Shown here: positions 1-13,034 of the stretch, piece after piece
Layout of the letters: each line of letters opens with the position of its first letter
Position numbering within the stretch: the first letter of the stretch is position 1
NCBI RefSeq assembly: GCF_030766935.1
Contig: NZ_JASERL010000003.1
Coordinates: 434,001-498,000, forward strand
Origin: Streptomyces sp. KL109B
GTDB taxonomy: Bacteria > Actinomycetota > Actinomycetes > Streptomycetales > Streptomycetaceae
DNA: 64,000 nt
Reading direction: 5' to 3'
The notes under the pieces: model-generated
The model's database searches: none
The model's input: only the letters and a program-made list of their open reading frames with translations
What the model was told of the DNA's origin: nothing
Program-made: the position numbers and the translations under genes

Positions 1-28
1 GAGTACCCCGGGAAGTTCCCCTCCTTGA

Positions 29-548
29 ACTCCCACCCGAACAACGACTCCCAGAACTTGGTCGTCGACGGACACCAACCCGAACGGCTCGCCGACCCTG
101 CCGCCGAACTTCGCGAACTCCATCGGGTTTCTGCTGAACAAGGCCGGTCAGCTCCTGACCGGCCTAGTTCGAAAGCGAGCTCGCTCCGTACGGACTCAGC
201 GCGCGGAACTGGGGAATCCTCCGGTTTATCGATGCCCACGGCAGCCGCTCCCAGCAGTACATCGGCGAGCGCCTGCGCATCGACCGGTCGACGATGGTGA
301 CCCTGGTCGACGAGCTGGAGCAGATGGGCTACGTCGTCAGGCTGCGCGACCGGCACGACCGTCGGCGCTACGCCGTGACGCTCACCGAGTACGGCGAGCG
401 TCAGTTGCGCGACGGGCTCGACTCGGTCGAGGAGAAAGTGACGAAGCGGTTCCTCGCACCCGTCAGCGAGCAGAGCAGCGAGCGCCTGATCTCCATCCTG
501 GTCTCGCTGGTCGTACCGGAGGACGCCGCGGTGTCGGGCACCGACTAG
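29..548 (+). pseudogene. MarR-family transcriptional regulator, frameshifted remnant
   Basis: This looks like a MarR regulator broken by a single-base frameshift. From about 100 to 166 one frame reads an N-terminal helix typical of the family (NSIGFLLNKAGQLLTGL). A TAG interrupts the next frame at 165-167, and from 168 that frame continues directly with FESELAPYGLSARNWGIL, the winged helix (IDRSTMVTLVDELEQMGY, DRHDRRRYAVTLTEYG) and the C-terminal dimer helix, ending at 548. Joining the two frames at about 164-168 restores an ordinary MarR protein. No convincing start codon is seen upstream in the first frame, so the start may also be lost. It is directly followed by a decayed MFS exporter, the usual MarR partner. 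A sequencing error is the alternative for the frameshift. Confidence 0.75.
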
Positions 549-1065
549 GCCCTCGCGACCACCGCGGTAGGCACCGACGCGTTCGTCATCGCCGCACCGG
601 TTCTCAGCCGGCTGCTGAGTTCGTTCGACCGTCTTACGGCGCTACAGGTGGCGCTGCTCGTGTTCGCCGTGGGCAACGCGGTCACCGCGCTGAGTCCCGC
701 TTACACGGTGGCGCGGGTGTGCGATGGCCTTCGTCATCGGCGGGCTCACCGTCTCGACAGCGCTGGGCATGCTGTTGGGCAACATGATCGGCAGCGTCGA
801 CCGGCGGCTGACGCTCTGGGCGGTGACCGCGCTCGGCGTCGTCACGGCGCTCGCCGCCGCGACGCTGCTGCTCGGTATCAGCCCGCTCGCGGTCGACAAC
901 CTCGCCGTCGTCATCATCTGGGCCGGGATCCGAGGCATCACGGACGGAGCCCCCTCGGTCATCCAGCAGTACCGGCTGGTCAGCTTTACTCCCGCCTCGG
1001 CCCCGGTCCTGTTCGGCCTCAACTCCTCCGCCTGGCCGCCACCGTGCTCACCGCGCCCCCCATAG
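549..1065 (+). pseudogene. MFS transporter, heavily deleted remnant
   Basis: Fragments of a drug-exporter-like MFS protein remain here. In one frame (549-720) the translation contains TALQVALLVFAVGNAVTALSP, an early transmembrane hairpin of DHA1-type exporters. After an abrupt junction at about 717-724 a second frame gives AFVIGGLTVSTALGMLLGNM, WAVTALGVVTALAA and the C-terminal-type stretch RLVSFTPASAPVLFGLNSSA. Only about 170 codons remain of a normal 400, so several transmembrane segments are deleted. The order MarR then MFS suggests one former regulator-exporter operon. It cannot make a functional transporter as read. Confidence 0.72.
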
Positions 1066-1072
1066 CGCAAAA

Positions 1073-1110
1073 AGCCCCTCTGACCTGGGTTTACACAGGT
1101 CAGAGGGGCT
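1073..1110 (-). terminator. terminator of tRNA-Ala
   Basis: A perfect 15-bp inverted repeat (1073-1087 with 1096-1110, 8-nt loop) lies just after the 3' end of the leftward tRNA-Ala. Five A residues on the plus strand at 1069-1073 become a T-run after the hairpin on the minus strand, as expected of an intrinsic terminator. Confidence 0.8.
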
Positions 1111-1117
1111 ATGGGTG

Positions 1118-1190
1118 TGGAGCCTAGGGGAGTCGAACCCCTGACATCTGCCATGCAAAGACAGCGCTCTACCAACTGAGCTAAGGCCCC
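1118..1190 (-). tRNA. tRNA-Ala (anticodon UGC)
   Basis: The reverse complement folds as a standard 73-nt tRNA. The acceptor stem GGGGCCT pairs with AGGCTCC and is followed by discriminator A. The D-arm AGCTCAGTTGGTAGAGC and T-arm GGGGTTCGACTCCCC are canonical, and the anticodon loop TTTGCAT gives anticodon UGC (alanine). CCA is not encoded. Its 3' end faces the decayed MarR/MFS remnant. Confidence 0.95.
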
Positions 1191-1373
1191 GAAAACGGTG
1201 CGTTCCACCGGAAGGTTCATGCTCCCGTGCGGCACCGCAGACCAGAGTACCGGGTCACCCCCTGAATCCTGCAAAAAGATTGGGGGTCCCGGCGGGCGAC
1301 CACTCTCCGTAAGATGCCCCACGTGCTTCGCGGCAGCGAAGGACCGTACATGGGGAAGCGATGGGGAGACGCA

Positions 1374-1922
1374 ATGGACGCCGCACAGCAGGAAGCCACC
1401 GCAAGAGCCCGGGAGCTCCAGCGGAACTGGTACGGGGAGCCGCTGGGGGCGCTCTTCCGCCGGCTGATCGAGGACCTGGGGCTCAACCAGGCGCGCCTCG
1501 CGGGGGTGCTCGGCCTCTCCGCCCCCATGCTGTCGCAGCTGATGAGCGGTCAGCGCGCGAAGATCGGAAACCCCGCGGTGGTGCAGCGCGTGCAGCAACT
1601 GCAGGCGCTCTCGGGGCAGGTCGCCGACGGCAGCGTCAGCGCGGCCGAGGCCACCGAGCGGATGGACGAGATCAAGAAGTCTCAGGGCGGCTCCGTACTC
1701 ACCAACACCGGGCAGCAGTCGAACAGTTCGGGCGCGCCGACGGTGAAGCGCGTGGTGCGCGAGATCCAGTCGCTGCTGCGCTCCGTCTCCGCCGCGGGCG
1801 ACATCATCGACGCGGCGGACTCCCTCGCCCCCACCCACCCCGAACTGGCAGAGTTCCTCCGGGTGTACGGCGCGGGGCGCACCTCCGACGCGGTCGCCCA
1901 CTACCAGTCGCACCAGAACTGA
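1374..1922 (+). CDS. XRE-type helix-turn-helix DNA-binding protein
   Basis: A 182-residue cytoplasmic protein with a lambda-repressor-like helix-turn-helix at about residues 35-60 (LGLNQARLAGVLGLSAPMLS then QLMSGQRAKIGNP). The C-terminal two thirds have no motif I recognise. I chose the ATG at 1374 because GGGGAG lies just upstream; an earlier in-frame start at 1314 lacks a good ribosome site. The next gene, a Ser/Thr kinase, starts 54 bp downstream on the same strand, so the pair is probably co-transcribed and the regulator could be a kinase substrate (inference). Target genes cannot be read from the sequence. Confidence 0.85.
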   Translation: MDAAQQEATARARELQRNWYGEPLGALFRRLIEDLGLNQARLAGVLGLSAPMLSQLMSGQRAKIGNPAVVQRVQQLQALSGQVADGSVSAAEATERMDEIKKSQGGSVLTNTGQQSNSSGAPTVKRVVREIQSLLRSVSAAGDIIDAADSLAPTHPELAEFLRVYGAGRTSDAVAHYQSHQN

Positions 1923-1976
1923 CCCCGGCCTGGCGCGCCGCCGTGTCCGGCTCCGAAGGGGGAGCGACGCACGACC

Positions 1977-3809
1977 ATGGGTGAGGTCTTCGCCGGCCGG
2001 TACGAACTGGCCGATCCGATCGGCCGCGGGGGAGTGGGCGCGGTCTGGCGCGCCTGGGACCACCGGCGCCGCCGCTATGTGGCGGCGAAAGTGCTTCAGC
2101 AGTCCGATGCCCACACCTTGCTGCGCTTCGTGCGGGAGCAGTCGCTGCGCATCGATCATCCGCATGTGCTGGCCCCGGCCAGTTGGGCCGCGGACGACGA
2201 CAAGGTCCTGTTCACCATGGACCTGGTCGCCGGCGGCTCGCTGGTCCATCTCGTCGCGGACTACGGGCCGCTGCCGCCGCAGTTCGTCTGCCTCCTGCTC
2301 GACCAGCTCCTCTCCGGGCTCTCCGCCGTGCACGCGGAGGGCGTGGTGCACCGCGACATCAAGCCCGCCAACCTCCTCCTGGAGGCGACCGGCACCGGGC
2401 TTCCGCATCTGCGGGTGTCCGACTTCGGCATCGCGATGCGCAAGGGCGAGCCGCGCCTGACGGAGGCGGACTATGTGGTGGGCACGCCGGGGTACTTCGC
2501 GCCCGAGCAGGAGATGGGCGCGGAACCCGACTTCCCCGCCGACCTGTTCGCCACGGGTCTCGTCGGCCTCTACCTCCTCGAAGGCGCGCGGCCCGACTCC
2601 AGGGCACTGGTCAAGCACTTCGAGGAACACGGCACGCCGCGGGCGCCCCGGGGCGTGCCGGGTCCGCTGTGGGACGTCCTCGCGGGTCTGCTGCAGCCGG
2701 ACCCCGACACCCGCTTCCGCACCGCGACCGGCGCCCGCAAGGCACTCCTCTCCGCCTCCGAACTCCTGCCGGAGCCGGGTCCCGACGACGAGCTGATCGA
2801 GGTCTTCGACCAACTCGGCCCCCTCCCCCCGGGCTTCGCCCCCGGCGGCCCAGCCGTACGCGGCCGCAGGGCCCGCCCACTGGACGCCGCGAGCACACCA
2901 ACGGGCGGTGCCACCCCGCCGCTCCATGAGGCGAGCACGGTGGGGCCGGGGATGGGCGCGGCTGGTCCGGGAGGCAGTGCGGCGGGGCCGGAGGCCGGGC
3001 CGGAAACCGGCGCGGCAGGCCCCGGAGCGACCCCTTCGGCACATGGGGCAGTCGCCCCGCCGTCCACCAACTCCCCGCTCCCACCACGGCCTTCGGCACC
3101 CCCCACGGCCTCGGTACCTTCCGCGGCCGCGATACCTCCCGCGCCACCAACGCCCCCGGCGGCCCACATCCCTCCCGCCCCCGAGCTGCCCCCGGCACCA
3201 CCGGTCCAGCACACCCCGCCACCGGCCAAGCCCCCGGCACCACCGGTCCAGCACACCCCGCCACCGGCCAAGCCCACGGCACCCCCCGCCGAAGCCACCC
3301 CGCCGCCGGCCGAACTCACGGCACCACCCACCGAGTCCACGCCACCACCGGCCAGGCCCACCCAGCCACCGGCCACCCCCACGCCCACTCCGCTGCCCGT
3401 CGAGTTCACCCCGCCACACGTCACACCGCCGCCGCCCACGCTCCGGCCAGGACCACCGGCCGAACCGACACCCGCGCCCGCGCCCGCGCCGAGCCACGAC
3501 CCCAGCCCCAGCCCCGGCCACGACTCCGGCCCCGGCCCCAAGCCCGCCGCCGGCACCACGCCCTCGCACGACCCCGCGGCCCCCGTACCCGAACCAGCGC
3601 TCGCCCCCACGCCTCTCACCCCGCACCCTGCCGCCCCCTCCCCGCTCGCCCCTCCCCAGGCCCGTCACTCTCTGTACGCACACGATGACGCAGAAGTTCC
3701 CCGTCTCCGCCCCCCACGACCGGGACCACCCGCGAGGGTGACGATCCCGGTATTGCTCCTGGCCGTGATCTGTTTCGCCGTGGGCATCTGGGCCCTGACC
3801 CACCCCTGA
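1977..3809 (+). CDS. membrane-anchored serine/threonine protein kinase
   Basis: A 610-residue Hanks-type kinase with all catalytic motifs: glycine loop GRGGVGAV (residues 16-23), the VAAK lysine (38), HRDIKPAN (about 125-132), DFG (about 149-151) and APE (about 175). The kinase domain ends near residue 265. A very proline-rich, repetitive linker (about 290-580, with PPPAKP/PPAE-type repeats) follows. A single hydrophobic segment (VTIPVLLLAVICFAVGIWAL) then lies at the extreme C-terminus with only a few residues after it. There is therefore no extracellular PASTA or other sensor domain, unlike PknB. It phosphorylates proteins from the inner membrane face; its substrate is unknown, with the upstream XRE protein an obvious candidate. 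Confidence 0.9.
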   Translation: MGEVFAGRYELADPIGRGGVGAVWRAWDHRRRRYVAAKVLQQSDAHTLLRFVREQSLRIDHPHVLAPASWAADDDKVLFTMDLVAGGSLVHLVADYGPLPPQFVCLLLDQLLSGLSAVHAEGVVHRDIKPANLLLEATGTGLPHLRVSDFGIAMRKGEPRLTEADYVVGTPGYFAPEQEMGAEPDFPADLFATGLVGLYLLEGARPDSRALVKHFEEHGTPRAPRGVPGPLWDVLAGLLQPDPDTRFRTATGARKALLSASELLPEPGPDDELIEVFDQLGPLPPGFAPGGPAVRGRRARPLDAASTPTGGATPPLHEASTVGPGMGAAGPGGSAAGPEAGPETGAAGPGATPSAHGAVAPPSTNSPLPPRPSAPPTASVPSAAAIPPAPPTPPAAHIPPAPELPPAPPVQHTPPPAKPPAPPVQHTPPPAKPTAPPAEATPPPAELTAPPTESTPPPARPTQPPATPTPTPLPVEFTPPHVTPPPPTLRPGPPAEPTPAPAPAPSHDPSPSPGHDSGPGPKPAAGTTPSHDPAAPVPEPALAPTPLTPHPAAPSPLAPPQARHSLYAHDDAEVPRLRPPRPGPPARVTIPVLLLAVICFAVGIWALTHP

Positions 3810-3899
3810 CCCCAGCCACCCCACCCCACCCGCACCCACACCCGCACTCGCCACCCGCACACCCCGGCTCGGGCCCGCCGCACACACCCACCGCTCCAC

Positions 3900-5390
3900 T
3901 CAGCCCCGCACCCTCCGAAACCTCCGCACCGCGACCATCCGCCACACCCCCAGCCACAGCACCAACGCGCTCCCGGTCCCGACCCCGGTCACCCCCACCA
4001 GCGTCATCAGGCCGTCCCCCGGCGACGTAGCGGAGGAGGCCGTCGCCCCGGCGGAAGCGCCACCTCGCCCACCCGCGGCCCCGGAGTCCGCACCCGAACC
4101 GGCACCAGACCCGGAACCGGCCCCCGGGGACGCCTCCGCCCCCTTCCCCTCCGCCTCGGAGGAGGAACCGTCACCCCACTCGGCGCCGCCCTCCCCCCGC
4201 TCGGCAGCCGCCAGATCCGCCGACGTCACCTGGAACTCCCCCGGATCCCGTACGTAGTCGGGCGCCCGCTTCTCGTCCCCATCGACGGTCACCCTCAAGG
4301 TCACCCCGAAGTCCCCGCCGCCGAACTTCCCGGCCAGCGCCGGGTCGAGCGTGACCTTGAGGCAGTACCAGCCGGCGACCCGCATCGCCGCTTCGTCCTT
4401 GCGCGACAACAGCCGGTTCCCGTACGAGACGGGCGGCAGCGGATCGAGCGCGGCCGACGCCGAATCCCCCGAGTACGGGGCCCCCTTCACCGCCACCTGC
4501 GCCCGCGCGGGGTTGTACAGCTCCATGTCGAGTGCCCCCGCCACCGCACCTCGCCGGGCGCCGTCCCCCGTCACACCGCCCAACTCGGCGCCGAGGAAGA
4601 GCTGTTGCCCCCAGTCCACCGGAACCCGGTAGAAGTGGCTCTGCCCCGGCCGGATCCGGTCCTTCCAGACGCCGGACGTGAGCGCCTTGGCATCGTTGAA
4701 CCCGGTGCCACCGACGCGCCGCACGCCCGCCCCCGAAGGCAGCGCAGCCGTCTCCGACGGCCAGGGGCGCGCCTCCTCGCTGGGCGTCGCGGACACAAGA
4801 CCCGGCTCGGTGGCCACCCGCAGTTCGAGCCCCCAGGCCCGACCACTCGACCCGGCCGCCGCCTCGCGCTCCACGACTACGTAGTACGTCCCCGCCGACT
4901 GGCACCGCAGCCCTCCCGGACGTACGGAACGCTCGACCGCGACCGCGATCGGTTGCGGGGAGGAGCCGGACCGGAACGTCGCGCGCCCCGCGTCGCACTC
5001 ATTGCCCCGCAGGTCCCGCAGCGACACCGCGATGCCGTCCGAGGCCGCCGCCTTCACCCCCGAACCGAGCGGGGGCACGGCGACGACCGAGGCGTACGCG
5101 GTCGCCGCCCCGTCCAGTTCGACGCGGTAGTACGCGACGGCGCCGTCCCCCGCCGCGAGCGAACTCCGGTAGGTCTCACCGGTCTTGAGCTGCGCCGCCG
5201 TCGCACTGCCGCGCGCCCCTCCGACGGTCCGGGCCCCCTCGGCGTAGACGTATGGATCGCCGCTGTCCACCGCCACCGCGGCCCCTGGCGCCACCATCAC
5301 CAGCGCCGCGCCCAGGCCCGCCCCGGCCATGCCCCTCGCCAGGCCCCGGCCGCGTCGGACCGTCCTCAGCCGCCTCAGGAGTCTCCCCAT
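3900..5390 (-). CDS. large secreted protein with C-terminal membrane anchor, function unknown
   Basis: A 496-residue protein. The N-terminus is arginine-rich followed by a hydrophobic segment and AVAVDS, a Sec or Tat-like signal peptide (about 1-41). The body holds two similar beta-rich stretches with the motif YRVxxxxG (AYYRVELDGAATAYASV and HFYRVPVDWGQQLFLGA). This suggests repeated jelly-roll-like domains outside the cell. A Gly/Ser/Ala-rich linker (about 400-455) precedes a C-terminal transmembrane helix (about 463-485) and a short Arg-rich tail. It is likely a wall-spanning surface protein. I do not recognise a named family. It stands alone, read leftward towards the convergent kinase gene. 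Confidence 0.8.
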   Translation of the reverse strand: MGRLLRRLRTVRRGRGLARGMAGAGLGAALVMVAPGAAVAVDSGDPYVYAEGARTVGGARGSATAAQLKTGETYRSSLAAGDGAVAYYRVELDGAATAYASVVAVPPLGSGVKAAASDGIAVSLRDLRGNECDAGRATFRSGSSPQPIAVAVERSVRPGGLRCQSAGTYYVVVEREAAAGSSGRAWGLELRVATEPGLVSATPSEEARPWPSETAALPSGAGVRRVGGTGFNDAKALTSGVWKDRIRPGQSHFYRVPVDWGQQLFLGAELGGVTGDGARRGAVAGALDMELYNPARAQVAVKGAPYSGDSASAALDPLPPVSYGNRLLSRKDEAAMRVAGWYCLKVTLDPALAGKFGGGDFGVTLRVTVDGDEKRAPDYVRDPGEFQVTSADLAAAERGEGGAEWGDGSSSEAEGKGAEASPGAGSGSGAGSGADSGAAGGRGGASAGATASSATSPGDGLMTLVGVTGVGTGSALVLWLGVWRMVAVRRFRRVRG

Positions 5391-5498
5391 GGACGGTCAT
5401 CCTGCCGTTCCGGACCACGTGGTGTCCGCCGTGCGATGCTTTCCCGCCATCCAGCGGCCCACGGAGTCGCATACGTGAAGGCGGCCCGGACAGCACAA

Positions 5499-5526
5499 GG
5501 CCCCGGCCGCTACAGCGACCGGGGCC
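5499..5526 (-). terminator. terminator after the DLW-39-type small gene
   Basis: An inverted repeat, GGCCCCGG (5499-5506) with CCGGGGCC (5519-5526), is extended by three inner pairs. It lies 25 bp past the stop of the leftward 42-codon gene. The poor T-run lowers confidence. Confidence 0.5.
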
Positions 5527-5550
5527 CTATGAAGAGACTGTTGTCGATAC

Positions 5551-5679
5551 TCACGAACCCGTGGGCACGGAGTCAGTCGCCTCCGTCCACAGATCCTGCT
5601 CGGCGCGATCCGCCTGGATCTGGCGGTACACGAGGAGCCCGCCGATGGCGGCCAGTGCGACCAGGAGAAGCTTCTTCAC
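5551..5679 (-). CDS. DLW-39 family small membrane protein
   Basis: A 42-residue protein that starts at GTG 5679 with an upstream GAGGT-type ribosome site. It has one hydrophobic helix at the N-terminus (KKLLLVALAAIGGLLVYRQI), then a charged segment with the sequence EQDLW and a short Ser/Pro tail. The conserved DLW triplet and size fit the actinobacterial DLW-39 family, tiny proteins of unknown role often found near gyrA. A longer in-frame version starting upstream is possible but has a weaker start. It is probably anchored in the membrane with its tail in the cytoplasm. Confidence 0.72.
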   Translation of the reverse strand: MKKLLLVALAAIGGLLVYRQIQADRAEQDLWTEATDSVPTGS

Positions 5680-5930
5680 CGCGCGACCTCGTCTTTCCTT
5701 GACGTAGGGGACTTCTGGCGCCCGACTATACACACCGATCGATACCGATCGGTGACCTGGATCCACCTCAACTCGACCCCTGCGAACCGCGGTAGAAACG
5801 GTCGTTTGCGCCCATCCGAGTGGTGTTCATCTGAATATCGACGCCCCGCGAGCGTCGGTCCCACCCTCGCGTCTCTCCATCCACATCATGAGGAAAGTAC
5901 GCAAATCGCCCAACCTGAAAGCGAGGGGCC

Positions 5931-6272
5931 ATGACCAAGAACAGGGTCATGACGCTGTGGACCGTCATCATCTCCGCCTTCATCGCGCTCTTCTCGGCGC
6001 TCGGACTCACCTCCCCGGCCACCGCGGCCACCACGACCGCTCCGGCCCAGCAGGCGGAGAAGACGCAGACCGCGCAGGCCAGCACTCCTGCCACCGAGTC
6101 GGCCCGCCCGTACTGGGCCTTCAAGCGGTCCCTGCCACCGACGATGAAGCAGCGCATCCGCGCCGAGGCCCACGGTTCCTCCCCCAGCGCCCGCCACCGC
6201 CCGCCGGCCGACACTGAGCAGCGCAACGCCGACAGCAACCTGGCGTCCGAGGCCCTCACCACGCAGAAGTAG
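5931..6272 (+). CDS. small secreted hypothetical protein
   Basis: A 113-residue protein with a clear signal peptide (VMTLWTVIISAFIALFSALG then SPATAA) and probable cleavage after about residue 33. The mature part is Ala/Thr/Gln-rich and then basic (FKRSLPPTMKQRIRAEAHG), without cysteines or a recognisable domain. GAGGGG just before the ATG at 5931 is a good ribosome site. It is divergent from the DLW-39 gene, with about 250 bp between starts. The function is unknown. Confidence 0.65.
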   Translation: MTKNRVMTLWTVIISAFIALFSALGLTSPATAATTTAPAQQAEKTQTAQASTPATESARPYWAFKRSLPPTMKQRIRAEAHGSSPSARHRPPADTEQRNADSNLASEALTTQK

Positions 6273-6309
6273 GCCGCCCCAGGCAGTAGACGCGCAGCAC
6301 GAGCAGCAC

Positions 6310-6336
6310 AGACGGAACAGACGGAACAGACGGAAC
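6310..6336. repeat. three tandem 9-bp repeats
   Basis: The 9-mer AGACGGAAC occurs three times head to tail. It lies in the 294-bp gene-free stretch 6273-6566, which also holds a second direct repeat of CGCGTACAGCAGAA (6498-6511 and 6516-6529). No gene is seen there apart from the tRNA-Ile terminator. Confidence 0.8.
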
Positions 6337-6529
6337 AGCCGGGCGCACTACAACGCCCGGACCAGGCAAGACCGCACACAGCAAGACCGCACAACAGAAG
6401 AGCACGACTGTCGAACGAGGCCCCAGCCATCCCCTACGGCTGCGAGGGCCCATCGGCATGTCCGCGCGCACCCTCGCGCCACATACAACAGAACCACCGC
6501 GTACAGCAGAACGATCGCGTACAGCAGAA

Positions 6530-6557
6530 GACCCCCAAGCGTTTCCGCTTGAGGGTC
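6530..6557 (-). terminator. terminator of tRNA-Ile
   Basis: A 12-bp hairpin (6530-6541 with 6546-6557) has one G-U pair on the minus strand and a 4-nt loop. It lies just downstream of the leftward tRNA-Ile and probably ends the transcript. Confidence 0.65.
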
Positions 6558-6566
6558 CTCATGATG

Positions 6567-6640
6567 TGGGGCTAACAGGATTTGAACCTGTGGCCTCATC
6601 CTTATCAGGGATGCGCTCTAACCAACTGAGCTATAGCCCC
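6567..6640 (-). tRNA. tRNA-Ile (anticodon GAU)
   Basis: The reverse complement forms a 74-nt tRNA. The acceptor GGGGCTA pairs with TAGCCCC, followed by discriminator A. The D-arm is AGCTCAGTTGGTTAGAGC, the anticodon loop CTGATAA gives GAU (isoleucine), and the T-arm CAGGTTCAAATCCTG is canonical. It lies 111 bp downstream of the DUF3566 gene, the usual place in Streptomyces. Confidence 0.95.
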
Positions 6641-6751
6641 GCCGCGCTCTGCGGGGTGTGTCCCGCGCGCTGACTCCTGAAGATTAGCGCACTGGGGGGC
6701 CAGTCCCAAAATCGATAGTCCCGGCCCGCCCACCAGCGGATCTCTCAGACG

Positions 6752-7441
6752 TCACTCGTCCTCGGCGAGCGTGAGCTCGACGCCGCCGACGAAGCCCGCG
6801 GAGAGGTTGTAGATGAACGCGCCGAGCGTCGCCAGGGCCGTGGCCAGGACGACGTCGATGACGGCGATGACCGTCGTGAACATCAGGACGCGCGGCAGCG
6901 ACAGGAACGACTGCAGGTCGAAGCCGTTGGACTCGTTCGAGCCCGTGGCCTCGGAGATCGTGCCGCCCACGGTCGAGAAGACGCCCATGGCGTCCATGAC
7001 CATCCACAGCACGGCGGCCGCGATGATCGTGCAGATGCCGAGCGCGATGGAGAGCAGGAAGCTGACCTTCATCACCGACCACGGATCCGCCTTGGCGACC
7101 CGCAGCCGGGCCTTGCGGGTGCGCGGGGTGGTGCGCGCCCCGGTGCGCGGCCTGCGAACCCCGTCCGGGGAGTTCTGGTAGGCCTGCGGCGGGTGGTACG
7201 GCTGGGCCGGCTGCTGCGGCCGCTCGCCCGGCAGGGCACCGCTGCCCCCGGCCGCGTATTGCTGGGTCTGCGGACCTCGGGTGTCCGTCACAGTTCCCCC
7301 CTGGGATCCATGAGACTCGTTCGAGTCAGAAGAGCCTTTGGCGTCGGCGACGCCGTCAATGTCGTGAGCGGAGCCACGGCCGCTCTCGGTTTCCGTACCG
7401 GTGGATGTACCGGTAGAGCCTGCGCCCGTGGCTCCGCTCAC
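6752..7441 (-). CDS. DUF3566 domain membrane protein downstream of gyrA
   Basis: A 229-residue protein. The first 100 residues are Ser/Thr/Gly/Gln-rich and disordered. The second half carries the DUF3566 domain with two transmembrane helices (LLSIALGICTIIAAAVLWMV and MFTTVIAVIDVVLATALATL) and a conserved end, GAFIYNLSAGFVGGVELTLAEDE. In actinobacteria this family nearly always follows gyrA; here the gap is 18 bp, so it belongs to the gyrase operon. Its biochemical role is not established, though the location suggests the envelope or division. The GTG at 7441 is the start. Confidence 0.88.
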   Translation of the reverse strand: MSGATGAGSTGTSTGTETESGRGSAHDIDGVADAKGSSDSNESHGSQGGTVTDTRGPQTQQYAAGGSGALPGERPQQPAQPYHPPQAYQNSPDGVRRPRTGARTTPRTRKARLRVAKADPWSVMKVSFLLSIALGICTIIAAAVLWMVMDAMGVFSTVGGTISEATGSNESNGFDLQSFLSLPRVLMFTTVIAVIDVVLATALATLGAFIYNLSAGFVGGVELTLAEDE

Positions 7442-7459
7442 GATGACTCACTCCTCGCG

Positions 7460-10084
<2,625 letters not shown>

Positions 10085-10125
10085 TGCTGGTCAAGATCCT
10101 TTCTGCGCGGTCAGCTGAGACCGAC

Positions 10126-12258
<2,133 letters not shown>

Positions 12259-12473
12259 TCAGCGTTGCTCGGTGCGTCCCACAAGTGGGGCGGGATTGTC
12301 TCCCAGTGTACCGGTAGCCCGGACATAGATGGGGGTTTGGCGGTGCCTGAGTCCTCATGTGCCGCCCTCAACCGGTCTCGGCCGACTCCCCCCATGCGGA
12401 GCGGGCCCCCAAGAGGCTCACAGTGGCACTCAGCGCTTCGAGGTGTGAACCACCAGCTACGGCGGCCGATCAC

Positions 12474-13034
12474 TCACCCGTAGGTGTCGCCGTGACCCGT
12501 GCTCCCGGGGGCTCGCAAGGGGCCGTAGCGGCGGGGGCCGCCGCCGGGATTCTTGATGTCGATACGGCGTACGGTGCCGTGCCCAAGATCCTCGTTCAGG
12601 CGTCTGACCAGCTGCGGAGCCAGCATCCGTACCTGCGTCGCCCAGGCCGTCGAATCGCACTGCACGACCAGGACGCGCTCGTCCTCGTCGTACGTCTGCG
12701 GAACGCAGTGCTTGGCGAGGTCCTCGCCGACGATCTGCGGCCAGCGCCCCATGACGCCGCCGACGGCGGCGGGCGTCTCCCAGCCGCGCTCGGTGATCAG
12801 CCGGTTGATGGCGGCGCCGAGGCCCATCGGGTCCCGCCCGTCGGAGCGCGCCCCGGACCGCAGTCCGCCACCGCGCCGGGCCTGCTTCTTCTGCTGGGCG
12901 GAGTCACCACGCGCGCGTGCCGCTTCCTTCGCCGCCCGTAGGGCGACGCGGGCCAGGTCGACACCTGAAGGTTCGGGCTCGCGTTTTGGTTCCCGCGAGC
13001 CCTTCGCACCTTCGGGGGATTCGTCGCCGCTCAC
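12474..13034 (-). CDS. DUF721 / DciA-type protein
   Basis: A 186-residue protein of the DUF721 family, found between recF and gyrB in nearly all actinobacteria. The N-terminal half is basic and low-complexity. The conserved C-terminal domain has [42 protein letters not shown] and a closing Gly/Pro-rich tail. The family (DciA) acts as an operator or loader of the replicative helicase DnaB in bacteria without DnaC or DnaI. The GTG start overlaps the recF stop (GTGA), so the two are translationally coupled. Confidence 0.88.
   Translation of the reverse strand: MSGDESPEGAKGSREPKREPEPSGVDLARVALRAAKEAARARGDSAQQKKQARRGGGLRSGARSDGRDPMGLGAAINRLITERGWETPAAVGGVMGRWPQIVGEDLAKHCVPQTYDEDERVLVVQCDSTAWATQVRMLAPQLVRRLNEDLGHGTVRRIDIKNPGGGPRRYGPLRAPGSTGHGDTYG

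Noticed and set aside
642..3899. Very long open frame on the minus strand across the XRE and kinase genes
   Set aside because: Its composition is Arg/Gly-rich shadow coding from a GC-rich opposite strand. It runs through tRNA-Ala and has no domain.
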